Positions 31,649 to 44,000 of a DNA stretch of 64,000 nucleotides are shown here, piece after piece. This DNA is from Semisulcospira habei (lineage: Eukaryota > Mollusca > Gastropoda > Semisulcospiridae), in contig BTPG01000005.1 of the NCBI GenBank assembly GCA_036245525.1, positions 117,109,619-117,173,618 on the forward strand, in the 5' to 3' direction. The notes beneath the pieces are model-generated. The model was not told where the DNA came from, searched no databases, and saw only the letters and a program-made list of their open reading frames with translations. The position numbers and the translations under genes are program-made. Within the stretch, counting starts at the first letter, position 1; each line of letters begins with the position of its first letter.

Positions 31649-31706
31649 AACCCTTTGGCTGCAGGAATCACCATGATAAAAAGCACTACTGACAGCCAAA
31701 GGGTAT
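31649..31706. mobile_element. Hairpin MITE family B, copy 5 (deleted left arm)
   Basis: TAACCCTTTGGCTGCAGGAA then AGCACTACTGACAGCCAAAG, with part of the left arm missing. Confidence 0.8.
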
Positions 31707-31824
31707 GCAACTTCTTACTTGCAGTTTCAATAACATTGTAAAATATTCTCATCTTTTTTGAGCAAATGTCTCAAAAACAAAATATAGAGACAAATACCAT
31801 ATGCAGACAGAAACCCTTAAACAA

Positions 31825-31912
31825 ACAGTAATTGGGCTGTTGGTAGTGCATTTTGTTGCAATGATTCCAGCAGGAATCATCGCAACAAGCGCCACCGACA
31901 GGCAAAGGGTTT
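31825..31912. mobile_element. Hairpin MITE family B, copy 6
   Basis: GGGCTGTTGGTAGTGCATTT / GTTGCAATGATTCCAGCAGG / AATCATCGCAACAAGCGCCA / CCGACAGGCAAAGGG: arms pair over most of their length. Confidence 0.85.
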
Positions 31913-32127
31913 GCAGCACTGTGGTTGAACCATGCAGGACTGCCAAGGCCAGCTGTGGCCAACGTCAGCCTGAGGACTGTTTGCTCACAGGAAATGCACT
32001 TTTTGAAACAAAGAAAATAATGGCAATTTTGCCACCGTGTCTACATCACCACCAAAGTGGTGACGAGTCGGTCAGGGAAAACAACACACATTGTTTTATT
32101 TCTAACAAGGTACAAGTCGGAGAATTT

Positions 32128-32216
32128 AACCTTTTACGTGAAAGTAGCAGTTTTAGTCGCCAAGATTCTTGCAGGAATCATCGTGATTAAAAACACTGCC
32201 AACACTCAAAGGGCTG
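32128..32216. mobile_element. Hairpin MITE family B, copy 7 (diverged)
   Basis: TTAACCTTTTACGTGAAAGT at the left; TTGCAGGAATCATCGTGATT and CAACACTCAAAGGGCTGAA at the right. Confidence 0.7.
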
Positions 32217-32582
32217 AAGGTCTGTTTTCTGTTCTACAGAACAAATATCTGTGGATTTACCAACAAGAAAACAGACCTTGTTCCAGCAATATAACTGGTA
32301 TCCATGCAAATCACACAAGAAGATGCTTTGTCCATGCACCCACTATTACTTTTGAGGGAGGAGGAGGCTTCAATTCAAATGATACCTTTGGACAGTTTTC
32401 ATCTAGGCTAAATGTCCAGAGTGGTTCTGAGCCAAAATCACACTGGTTTTTGAAGGTCAGACATAAGATGGTTATTTCAAGATGGCCTCTGCACACCGTA
32501 CTGACCATTCTCCTCTCTCATCCTCTGGCAGAAGATGCACACCAACCTGAATCAAAACAAATCGCAACACTTGAATATATAG

Positions 32583-32662
32583 TTGTTAACTCATACAAGA
32601 CGTGCCGCCTCCGGATATGCGGCTTATGCCACATATCTGGAGGCGGCACATCTTGCAGCATG
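32583..32662. mobile_element. Hairpin element, single copy (family G)
   Basis: GTTAACTCATACAAGACGTG then CCGCCTCCGGATATGCGGC, answered by CCACATATCTGGAGGCGGCA; a strong inverted repeat with a TTAA at the left edge (32587-32590). Confidence 0.6.
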
Positions 32663-32884
32663 TTCCATAACAATGAAAAAAGAATTGAAAAATCCTAATC
32701 TGCTTGTGCCTGCAGCCACTGGCACTCACGTTCACAATACTGGTGGAGTATGCACAATACAGCCAACAAAATCTAAAATATATTTTACATACACTTCACC
32801 ACTAACCCAACACACACAGAGTTGCATAATGGTACAAAAATCCATACTGGTATAAGGACTGATTAGTATGAGGCTGTTCACTCT

Positions 32885-33096
32885 TAACTCATTCAGCCCG
32901 ACGGCCGTATTTCCCTAATTTTGGAGGCGTCAATTAATGGCTATGCACCAGTTGCAGGAGATGGATCGACCATGATAAATCAAGGGCAGTGCCAGATTAG
33001 CTTGGCGCCACAGGCGCCAAGTTAATCTGGCACTACCCTTGAATTATCATGGTAGACCCATCTCCTGCTGTAGTGCATCAGGGCTGAATGGGTTAA
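32885..33096 (+). mobile_element. Hairpin MITE family A, copy 9
   Basis: TTAACTCATTCAGCCCGACG ... CAGGGCTGAATGGGTTAAA. Arms CAGTGCCAGATTAGCTTGGC and GCCAAGTTAATCTGGCACTA around GCCACAGGC. Confidence 0.92.
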
Positions 33097-33170
33097 ACTC
33101 CCAGAACTAAATGACTCCCATACTACAGAAAGGAAGACATTTAGTTCTGGGAGTTTAAAGAGTTAAGCAC
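33093..33170. mobile_element. Hairpin MITE family D, copy 1
   Basis: TTAAACTCCCAGAACTAAAT and ATTTAGTTCTGGGAGTTTAA, the right arm followed by GAGTTAA. Shares its left TTAA with the end of the preceding MITE. Confidence 0.85.
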
Positions 33171-33249
33171 CACTGATTATTTTTCCTTAACACAATACTT
33201 TTCCTTAACATTATTTTTCCTTATACAATTTTGATTATTTTCCTTAACA

Positions 33250-33345
33250 AAATATGCTTAAATCTGTTCTGTGATCATGTTAACACCCATACTGTTATAA
33301 AATAAAGTTTCACTGATGCATTGATTCTTTCTCTCTCTCTCTCAA
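33250..33345 (+). repeat. LINE 3' end fragment
   Basis: TATAAAATAAAGTTTCACTG and a final TC run match the 3' end of the LINE at 3.85-3.89 kb. Confidence 0.6.
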
Positions 33346-33524
33346 GACTGACGTTTCTGAAGCAAATGAAACAATGGCTAATAGTCTATTGCAACAAAGC
33401 AGTGATGCTTTATCACTCTGGTTTATAATGGCTTCATGCTAATCAGCCCTTTCAAAACTAAATATGTGCTGCTAACTACACGTCAGAAACATCAACTCCG
33501 TTTGAAACTTTTCCGAGAGACTCA

Positions 33525-33750
33525 TTAACCCTTATCATTCGGAACACACCAATGTGTGAAATAGGTTTAACTAAAATAGTTCAAGGGTAGTGCCAGAATA
33601 GCTTGGCGCCTCTAGGCGCCAAGCTATTCTGGCACAACCCTTGAACTAAAGCCATTGGTCTACATCCTTATCTGTAAGTACTATAAATGTAGCGTGCATA
33701 AGGCAGTGTACAAATTTGAAGCTTTTAGCCTCAGTATGATATGGGTTAAA
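33525..33750 (+). mobile_element. Hairpin MITE family A2, copy 10 (full length, TTAA-bounded)
   Basis: TTAACCCTTATCATTCGGAA ... CTCAGTATGATATGGGTTAA. Arms GTGCCAGAATAGCTTGGCGC and GCGCCAAGCTATTCTGGCAC: the GAATAGC/GCTATTC subfamily. Same element as 37468-37692 but in the opposite orientation. Confidence 0.93.
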
Positions 33751-33987
33751 CATGTTTCTGAACATATACTACAGAGTGTCAGAGTTAGCAGACAACCAGC
33801 TGAAAGGGAAGCCTTGCATAAACAACTTCTGCTCAACTATTTACTCTCTAACAATTCTGAATACACTCAATTTTGTTGCAAACTATTATTTTACGTTTGC
33901 ACAATTCTGTAAGATGTTTCAATGCATGCATTTTAAAAGTTAACAGGACAGGACGTGCACAATACTGTAATGTGCATAACTGATATC

Positions 33988-34205
33988 CTTTAACCCTTTT
34001 CATTCTCATACACCCATCGTTTGAAATAAAATTCACCATGATAGTTCAAGGGTGGTGCCAGAATCGCTTGGCGCCTCAGGCGCCAAGCTGTTCTGGCACC
34101 ACCCTTGAACTGAAACGGTTGATCTATCTCCTGAGCTGTAATGTAGCCTTCATAGGACAATAAGCATTCTTGTCCAAATTCTGCCTCGGGATGTAGTGTG
34201 TTAAA
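33988..34205 (+). mobile_element. Hairpin MITE family A2, copy 11
   Basis: TTTAACCCTTTTCATTCTCA ... GGGATGTAGTGTGTTAA. Arms GGTGGTGCCAGAATCGCTTG and CAAGCTGTTCTGGCACCACC; the outer arms changed from TAG to TGG on both sides together. Confidence 0.92.
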
Positions 34206-34961
34206 TGAAGTTTCATCTCTCTCCCTCGCGCACACGCACGCACAAACACATGATTATTACGCCATGCCAACCAGTTTGCCAACAATGAGCATAGTAGTTG
34301 ATCTGTTCACCACCATTTATATGTATCAGACCTCCAGCCCTCCATTAGCCACTTTCTTCTCTACTTTTTCTTTAGTCAGGGCTTGTAATTTTCTGCGATT
34401 CCGCGAATTTCTGCTATTAAATTTTATTTATTTATTTTTTTTTTTTGGTAAATTCCCCTGCACCCTCTACCAGCGCCTAGGTGGCACCTGGACCCCAGCC
34501 AATTTCCTCTTTTTTAACTCCAGACCATTACAAGCCCTGTTTAGTTCATTGCTATTAATAGGACAGTGTACACTGTACCTGTACCAGTATTCTGGGCCAG
34601 TGTAATGCCATAGAGGAATAGAACCATTTACTAATACATGATTTATGGCATCACTTAACACCAAACACATAAAAGGTGCAAGGGCCGACATCAGCTGTAA
34701 AGCTGAGTTACAATGTTAGTCCTAGTCTTCTGCCCAAGGACTTTTTGCTTGATGAGAAGTTGCAATCAACACAGACTGTTTTGACCAACCATCTTTTCTG
34801 CGAGGAAAAAGTGGTCTTACATGACATGCTCTCAAGAGAAGTTCTGAAGGGCAAAACATGTCACCCATCATTACAGACAATGAGTTAGGTGGCTACAATG
34901 GTGGCTGCTTCCACAAAAGGGTACCATACCTCGCAAATATTTCAAATAAAACATAACTGAC
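34206..34961. other. Region downstream of the last recognised EFCAB7 exon
   Basis: AT-rich, with a T run at 34436-34446. The final EFCAB7 exon (expected 20-40 codons) should lie here or further left on the minus strand, but none matched well enough to call. CTTTTTCCTCGCAG at about 34804 is the best minus-strand acceptor, without a convincing exon behind it. Confidence 0.4.
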
Positions 34962-35069
34962 CTTTTTACTGAGTGCTGGCACGTTTGCTGTGACAACCAG
35001 GTTTCCATGGCTACTGATACAGTTTCTGCTCTTGCTGCAGTCCAGTTCCATGGTGACCTTGGTCCGAGA
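34962..35069 (-). CDS. EFCAB7: EFCAB7 exon h
   Basis: 36 codons, phase 0, acceptor TCCCTGTAG, donor GTCAGT. Reads SRTKVTMELDCSKSRNCISS then HGNLVVTANVPALSKK. The conserved C-x-x-H-x-MP..W.Y.C end should follow in one more exon. Confidence 0.9.
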
Positions 35070-38000
35070 CTACAGGGAAGAAAACAGAAGCATATGGAAA
35101 TGGTGAAACTACATACAAATACCAACACTTCATAGTCCAGTTCTGAAAATTTTGTTTGGCTCAAATAACATATAAGCACAGTTTTTAAAGAACATATATT
35201 AACAAACACATATTAACTCTTAAAAAACATTAACTCTTAAACTCACAGAACTAAATTATCTCCATGAAAGTCATTTAGTTCTGGGAGTTTAAGAGTTAAC
35301 AACACATTAATAGCTGCCAAACATGACACTGCATGAAAATAGAGAAACATAATTATCTAAACAAAAACAAAAACAAAAAAAATTCAAACATTTATAACAC
35401 AAAGACGTTTCAAGGGTGGTGCCCAATAAACTTAGACGTTAAGCTAATCTGTCGCTACCCTTGAACTGTCATGTGTCAGGGCTGAATGGGTTCAGCTTCT
35501 GTGGTCTATTCCTCTTCTAACTCTTGCCGTACATGTACACACCTTATTTTCAATGACAATGCTGGCTCGGGCATCACCAACGTATGTGTACATTGTCAAG
35601 TCTTTCATGCCCTTCACTTTCGTAGCCTCACCCTGGAAAAAGGAAAACAGGAATTTATTTTCCAATTAACTCCCTTGAGCTTACAGTCATGCACAAGGGG
35701 GTTCATGAACTGAATGTTAGCACTACTGCCAGTGTCTCTCAATAAGGTATCGACAAGCAAAACAATATGCAAAATGCATCACAACACAAAATAAATCTCC
35801 TGTTAAAGGGGCACGTCTGACCTTTTTTTAATGCTTCAGTTCACAAAAAGCTTTTACTGGGGTTCACTAGTACATACGCACTTAATGACCACCCTATTGT
35901 CCACCAAATGCTTTTTTTCGTCCGTTCAAAGCGATAAGAGGCCATCGGAATCTTGTGACTGGACACCATCAAAAGATTGCTTGTGATAGGCAATGGTAGC
36001 TGACATCATAACTATTCTATACGACCTTAGGTCATCTGCATAATTATAACCAATCAGAGACAAGATAGTGGATGAACCAGCAAAGAAAAGTATCAGTTGA
36101 CTTGCGCTGGCCAACAATGACAGACTCGGAATTGAAGAGAAAAAAGAGGAAGAGAGACAAGATACCCCTAAGTAGAATTGACATCGGACAATGGAATATA
36201 GAGCTTGGCTTGACCGCCCATCTGGAATTTGTTGCCTTCCTGCTATGTGAATCAGTAAGTAATCTACGGTCTTTGTCAATCTTCCTATAGTTCCACGAGC
36301 GCTAGTGATTTTCAGAATTCATGATCTGTAGTAGAATTTATCTCTTACTGATTTCGCAAGATTTTAAACCTGTTTTATCATAAAGTTATGAGCTAGTTAC
36401 CAGATTTTATGCTGCAAGGATCTAAAAACTACGGTGTGTGTCAAAATTGCAACACATCGCTGATCGTGACACGTTTTTGTCTGTGCGGGCTCTCATTTAC
36501 TCAATTCACAGAGGTAGTGTTTCTGCTGCGATGGTGCATTTGTTGTTTCCAGTGATGCTTTCAGTTACGTAGACTTCGATGTGAAATTGCAGTGCAGAAA
36601 ATGGGTATAACTACCAATGTTCTGTTTCGTGTTTCCGAGGGATAAAGGATCAAAGGTCAAACTAGGCACCGTGGACGCTGGCTCAGTGGCTTTGCGCTGA
36701 GACTGAGTCGAACAAGCCACGCCCCCGGCCGTGCACTGATGATCCAGCACAATCGTTACTAGTAAATACTAGCAGGTCAAACGGAACCCGCATTGTGATT
36801 TTGACAGCATAGCGAGTATGGAAGGTTTATTCTACATTCTCGTGGAAAATTATGTCAAAGGGATGCCGGAGAACATCATCAGTATAAGTGTACACTGACA
36901 CCGATGACCTTGTGACCTGCAGTATTGACCGGGTTCTGCCTTGTGATGTAGGATAGTAAATATGCACATATTCAAAACGAGGCCGCAGCAGACGATAATC
37001 TGCGTTCTCGGGTACAAAAACAACACACTCTCCAAACGATGAATTTCGACATTTGGCATTGTATTTACATCACAAGCTCTAAGTTAGTACACAAAGGACC
37101 CATACATATACTGTCAGCAGTATCTGTTGCAGACAGTTTTCTGACTGTGTTGAGATGTTTGATCCTGGGGAACATAACTTTAAAGAAATGAGTAAGATAT
37201 ATGGATAAGACTAGAACAAGTAATTTACTCAATTTGCATAGCATAGCCCTGTCACACACAACACATGGAATAGAAAGACTCATCTGAATAATACAAAAAT
37301 CGCAATCCCCACACTCTAGAATTGCTGTTAAATACCAGGGTTGCTTACTTTTTCTACTGTGAACAGTGCCAGTGGCTGTGTATGCACACAGGGTTTAACC
37401 AATTTACGTCGTGCTGCATCAGGATACGAGACATAAAGCACATATCCAAAGGCAGCAGTCTTGAATGTGTTAACCCATATCATACTGAGGCTAAAAGCTT
37501 CAAATTTGTACACTGCCATATGCAAGCTACATTATAGTACTTACAGATAAGGATACAAATCATTGGCTTTAGTTCAAGGGTAGTGCCAGAATAGCCTGGC
37601 GCCTAGAGGCGCCAAGCTATTCTGGCACTACCCTTGAACTATTTTAGTCAAACTTATTTCACACACTGGTGTGTTCCGAATGATAAGGGTTAATGGACAG
37701 GAAAGCAGTGTCTATATATCATATGAACACACTCACACATTCACTCTTACCTTGGCAATGGCCGAAGCACAGACAGCATTTTCGAGCACTTTGCCAGGGT
37801 TTTCCAGCTTGGTAACCTTCAGTATTGCCTCCCCATCTTCAGCATACACGTCCAGCAAGAAAGGACAAGCCTAGCAGACACAGCACACATTTTATTTTTT
37901 ATGACCCCTTCACTGCCAGTGGCCATGGGTGCGATTTTTTAAACCATCGCAGTCTGACGGTCTGCTACACAGCTGAACCTGTTTTGAGTGACCATCCTTA

Positions 38001-41000
38001 CGACAGATCACCTATCATTAAAGACCATCATTAGGTGGCTGTAGCCACTAACCCTAACCCTGGCTGTATGATGGTCTTCAATGACTGGAGACTTTAATGA
38101 TTGGAGATTCTTTGTGCCCTCTGCTCTTGAGAGAACAACCATCTATTAAGACCCCGTTTTCTTGCAAACAAGAAAGGCAAAGCCCTTATGGCTCATGTGT
38201 ATGACCAATCCACGTAATAAGTGTGACCTTGACCTTTCCAGTACCTCACTGAAATGAGCAATTGTTCAAGTGTTCATACATCAGTAAAGGGTTGGCTTTT
38301 GTACCAGTGAAATCAGTTTTCTCAAAGATATGCATTTTTCACAAATTTGTCGACCCTGCATGGCCCTTGACCTGTGAGGGATCGACCAAATTAGTATGCA
38401 TAGAAAGGTGTTATCATCACTACCTTTATGCTAAATTTGATTGAAAAGTTTGCAAAAACTTTGATAACAAGAAAGTCAAAGCCCTTATGGCTCACAAGTA
38501 TGACCGATGCACATATGTGTGACCTTTGTGACAATAAGGGCTGGCTTCTGCACCAGCAAATCCAGTTTTCTCAAAATGCAAGCATTTTTCACACATCTGT
38601 CAAACACTCATGACCACCTTTGCGATGAGTCGACTAAATTAGTATGAATAGAAATGTCTTGCCATCCGCAAACTTTACAGCAAATTTGATTGAAAAGTTT
38701 GTAAAAACCTTGATAAAAACTACAATTCTAACAAAATTCTGGCATTTTTCACACATTTACCTATCTCTTGTGACCTTGACCTTTCCCAGAGGTCATCCAA
38801 ATTAGTATGCATAGATAAGTCTTACCATCAGGTATCTCTGTACCAAGTTTGGGTTTGAGGTTGAAAATAGCCTGCCTTGATAAATCTTTGGCTATACATA
38901 GTACTTTTCCTCAAGGTGATTCCTGCAGAAAATCACCTCAACAAAAATTGCTACAGGCAGCCAAAGGATTAAAAGTACAGTCAACTGTATAAGACTGACC
39001 AACCTCGTCCATCTCCAAAGCTCTGTTGTAACCCATGTTGTTGAGCGTTATCCACAGGTCTTCCGTGTCTCCCTTATTGTCTTCGGCTTCCATCTCGTTG
39101 AGGGCTATAAACCCTTTCTTGGTGATCTGGCCCGACTGAAGCTCAACATTCCCTGTCAAGGAAAAATGAAAAGTTATACACCCCTTCACTGTGTCAAAAT
39201 ATGACAATGTTTTACCCTTTTTTGGACCCTTTGTAACCTTGACCTTTGAGAGAGGTCACTGAAATTGGTATATTTAGAAAGGTTTTGCCACAAAGTATCC
39301 TAGAGTCAAGTCTGAAGTCTGAGGCTTGAATAGTCTCCAAGAAAATGCCAACATTAAAGTTTACCATGGACAACAGACGCTGGACGCCGGACAGATAATA
39401 ATAATAATAATAAAGAGGATTAATAAGGCGCCTATACATGTATACATGGTAAGATGCTCTAGGCGCCATACATACGAACAAAAACAATATTATAAAAAAA
39501 AGTGACAAAACCAAAAGCACTTGGGGCGGTCCGTGGCGCAGCGGTAAAATCGCCTGCCACCAATGCAAGAGGTGCGAGGTTCGATACCCGGTTTCGGTGT
39601 TGGATTTTTCTCCTCTAGTAAGTGTCACCAATAATTTGGGCGGACCGTCGGGGATTCTTTCTCCGGGTACTCCGGCTCTTTCCTCCCCCACGAATTTGGT
39701 ATTAATTTCAGTCCACTTAATCAAAATTTCAAAAATATAAAAAAATATAATTTAAATTTCCCAAAAATTCAGTAGCTCGCTTGAGCTTGCCCTTAACACC
39801 ACGTGAATGTTCTGTGTTTATGTACAGTGTGTGAGGGAATGCACATGATTCATGTAAGCGTGCTTGTTGGGTTCAGTTCGCGGCTATGTCCTGCACATTG
39901 AGTTGTATTATAAATATGAGAAATGTGCAATATAAATACTATGTATTATTATTATGTACAATTACACAAAAGAAAGAAAATGACTAAATACATGAAATTA
40001 AATACAGCTGATGGATGACCCATTACATAGACTCATTTTTGCTATCGCATGTGAGCCAACAATAAAATTACTACTCCCCACCAACCCTCCTCCGACACAC
40101 ACACACATCCATCCGCCTGTGGCAGCCAATGAAGATCTATGCCTCTAAAAGCAGATTTATATCTGTGTTCCTCACCTTCCACCACCTGCCACTCATCATC
40201 TGCGACCTCATCATCACTGGTGCGGATGTTGAACCAATTGAACTCCTCTCGACTCAGAAGACCATTGCCGTCAAGGTCAGCAATATCAAAGATCTCTTCC
40301 AAAGCTTTCCTGCACGCATATTTATTTCCTCAAAAACATTACCGATGACATGACTAACAGGAAGTGTCTACTTACTCACACAATTTTAGCCTAAGAACCC
40401 GTTGTGCCATCGCACAAACTGGGAGGCACTCGGGGAACCCCCTGAGGGGCCGAGAGTTGTCTCCCATGCCTGCCCATCTGGTTCCAAGTCATACGCTGAT
40501 TCCCCAGTCAGTCTACTTAGCTCGCACCGTTCAGACGTGTTTGCTTAGCCTCCGGACTTGCCTTCATGCGACCGGTTTTGAACCCGTGCTGGACTGTTGT
40601 TGGGGCCTGCTTCCCCTGCGGTGCCCTTCTTGCCTTGTGCCTCGCTTCCAAGGGAGTTTCTGTTGCTCTGCTTCCTGGCTGTAGCTTCTTGACACTGCTT
40701 CCCACCTTCCCGCGCTGACGGTGCTATGGCGGTGCCTTCCCCCGTTCCCGCTGCTGCGGAGAGGTAAGGTAGCTGTCCTAGCCTTCGGCCGGCCTCCAGG
40801 CGGGACACCGATTCGTTGGAGCCCTCGGCTTCACGTGTTATATCTGACTATCTTTTGCGCCGGACTTCGTCTTAGCTTGGTGCGGTCCCTGGGGCCAATG
40901 CCCATGCTCTTCGCTGGCAGTTCAAGTGTGGTGTGGCTGGGCGCTTACTGCGTCATGCTTTGTTCCTTGGTGTCGTAGGCTACGCTTAGCTTGATGGGAC

Positions 41001-44000
41001 CCCTTGCTTCCGCCTTTGCACATGATTGCCGAAACCTACCGGCACCTCAGCTGCCCAGACCCCTGCGCCTGTAAAGACATCGCCGATCTTACAACTCACT
41101 TCTGCCTGCAGCGTCCAGTGTCCCGCTCTCTCGTTCCTCGCTGGGACCTCCCCTGGGTGCTGACGTGGCTAAACTCTGCCAGATTTGAACCGCTGCCATT
41201 GGCCCGCTTTGCGGATTTGACGCGTAAGACATGCTTCCTGCTGGCCCTTGCCACCGCAGCCCCGAGTCAGAGAGCTACACGCGCTTTCGGCGCGCCCTGC
41301 CTGCCTACAGTTTTGTGCAGATGGCTCCATGCAGCTTCTCACGGACCCTGCTTTCCTTGCCAAGACCAGGTCTCCATTGACCGCGCCACAGGTGATTACC
41401 CTACAACAGCTGGGATGAACTTTCCCGGGAGACCAGGCAACAAGATCCCATGCGCACCCTACGCGTTTACCTACGCTGAACCAAAGCCGTCCGTAGAGGA
41501 CGCTCATGCCTCTTCCTGCCTCTAAAACCCAGCAGAACTGACATTACAGCCCAGACGATATCTTCCTGGTTACGCTGGGTCATTAGGTCCGCCTACCAGG
41601 ACCTCTCCCCACAGGGAGTGAAGAGGCTCAAGATACGCGCACACGAGGTACGAGCCATGGCCACGAGTCTCGCATTTGACTGGAACTGCGCTGTCAAGGA
41701 CATCGTGGCGGCCGTGGGCTGGCAAGCTGAATCAACCTTCGCTCGCTTCTACCTCCGGGATCTGGCAGGCCACCGAGACAACCTTGCTCTGGTGGGGGAC
41801 ATCACTGTGGCGCAACACTCCCTCCCGGCGCCTCAGGCACCGTAGGTATGCACTTAGCTAAAATTGTCGGGAGTGTGCGACGGGGAGGATGGCTCTGCAT
41901 TGGCCCCATGGGGGTGGTTGGGGTAGCGGCACCCTCCTCCTTCTCGCTATTCTTCCTGTTAGTCATGTCATCGGTGATGTTTTTGAGAAAATAAATTCAT
42001 TTTTCTCAAAAAGGTATTTTTTCGAAAAATACTTACCAATGACATGACTCGGAGGACCCTCCCTCCTGCCCCGCTTGCCGCTGGTGAGCTAAGTATCCTG
42101 ACTGAGATATCAGCGTATGACTCGGAACCGAATGGGCAGGCACGGGAGACAACTCTTGGCCCCTCTGGGGGTTCCCCGAATGCCTCCCGGGTTGTGCAAT
42201 GGCACAACGGGTTCTTAGGCTAAAATTGTGTGAGTAAGTAGACACTTCCTGTTAATGTTAGTCATGTCATCGGTAAGTATTTTTCTAAAAAATACCTTTC
42301 AGAGAAAAATGAATATTGCATACGCTGAAATAAAAAATACCCCCAGTAGCAAAACGTCTTCGGGCTCACGACAGCTGCAGGGGGCCCACTCACAGCTATG
42401 TGCGGGCCCAGTGCTGTCATTCTGGGCCTGAGGACGTTTAAGCCTGCTTACTGATATTTATTTGCCCACCACATAGCTGATATTTACTCTTAACCCGTTA
42501 TAGCTGATATTTACTCTTAACCCGTTCAGTGCCCAAAAAATTTGAACACACCCAACTGCAAGAAGTATAGATCCTCACGAGCCCCCGCAACTGCGGAGGC
42601 TCATGAGGATCTATGCCTCTTGCTGACACCACTTTGAATCCATCTTCACAGGACAACTAGTGTTTGTTGAAGTTGAATCGACGAAGACTGCAGAAACAGT
42701 TTCCATCAACGGGCATTGAATGGGTTAAGGGATCCATCCCATCTCTAAGAAGTAACACAAAAGGTCCCCTTGATGCTACAGTGGAAGCTGCTTTCAACAA
42801 TCTTTTTTTTTTTTTTTTGCCAGAAAAAAGTGGTCTTAAAGTTATTCTCCCCAGGTTTAATCATCTCAACACAGTCGGAAAACTGTCTGCAACAGATACT
42901 GCTGACAGTATTATGTGTGTACTAACTTAGACCTTTATGATGTAAATACAATGCCAAATGTCGAAATTCATCGTTTGGTGGGTGTGTTGTTTTTGTACTT
43001 ACTTACTTACTTACGCCTGTCACCCCTACCCGGGTATAGGCCGTCGACGAGAGACCTCCAGCAACTCCTGTCCTGTGCTTCTCCTTCGATTCTACTCCAG
43101 GTGGTTCCCAGTCTCTTGATGTCTGCTTGGAGGTCTCGACGCCAGGAGTTTCTCGGCCTACCTCTTTTCCTCTTTCCCTGGGGGTTCCATGACAATTGTT
43201 TTTGTACCCGAGAGCGCAAATTATCGTCTGCATCGGCCTCGTTTTGAATTTGTGCATATTTACTAGCCTACGTCACAAGGCAGAACCTGGTCAATACTGC
43301 AGACGATGGAGGTAATCGTGGGTACACACGCGTCAGTGTAGACATGTACTGATGTTCTCCGGCATCCCTTTGACATAATTTTCCACGAGAATGTAAAATA
43401 AATCTTCCATATTCGCTATGCTGTCAAAATCAATGCGGGTTCCGCTTGACCTGCTACCCTGAGTAACAGGCAATCGTGCTGTGGGCGTGGCTTCTTTGAC
43501 TGACTCGGGTCTCCGTGCCAAGCAACTGAGCCAGCATCACGAAACAGAACAGTGGTATTTATACCCACTTTCTGCATTGCAATTTCACATCACACACAAT
43601 GAAGTCTACGTAACTGAAAGCATCTCTGGAAACGACAAATGCACCATCGCAGCAGAAACACTACCTCTGTGAATTGAGTGAATGAGTGCCAGCACAGACA
43701 AAAATGTGTCACGACCATCGATGTCGCAGCCGGTGCCGCAATTTTGACACACAGGCCGTAGTTTTCTGATCATCCTTGCAGCATAAAATCTGATGAACTA
43801 GCTTGTAACTTTATGATAAAACAGGTTTAAAATCTTGCAAAATCAGTAAGAGATAAATTCTACTGAAGATCAAGAATTCTGAAAATCAGTCTCTAGAGCT
43901 CATGAAACTATAGGAAGATCGACCAAGATCGTAGCTGGATTACTTACTGATTCACATAGCAAGAAAGCGACAAATTCCGGATGGGCGGTCAAACCAAGCT

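Noticed and set aside
32311..32508. 65-codon minus-strand frame (LWTFSLDENCPKVSFELKPP) as the last EFCAB7 exon
   Set aside because: Right strand and place, but no resemblance to the EFCAB7 C-terminus and no strong acceptor; left uncalled.
34467..34691. Minus-strand frame with EYWYRYSVHC as the last EFCAB7 exon
   Set aside because: Lacks the conserved H-x-MP block and runs into low-complexity sequence; similarity too weak.
38040..38060. CTAACCCTAACCC as an interstitial telomere
   Set aside because: Only two hexamers, inside a repeat whose relatives also begin TTAACCC; chance is enough.
39527..39600. Possible tRNA gene
   Set aside because: A and B boxes are present but acceptor and anticodon stems do not pair and a long SINE body follows; called a SINE.
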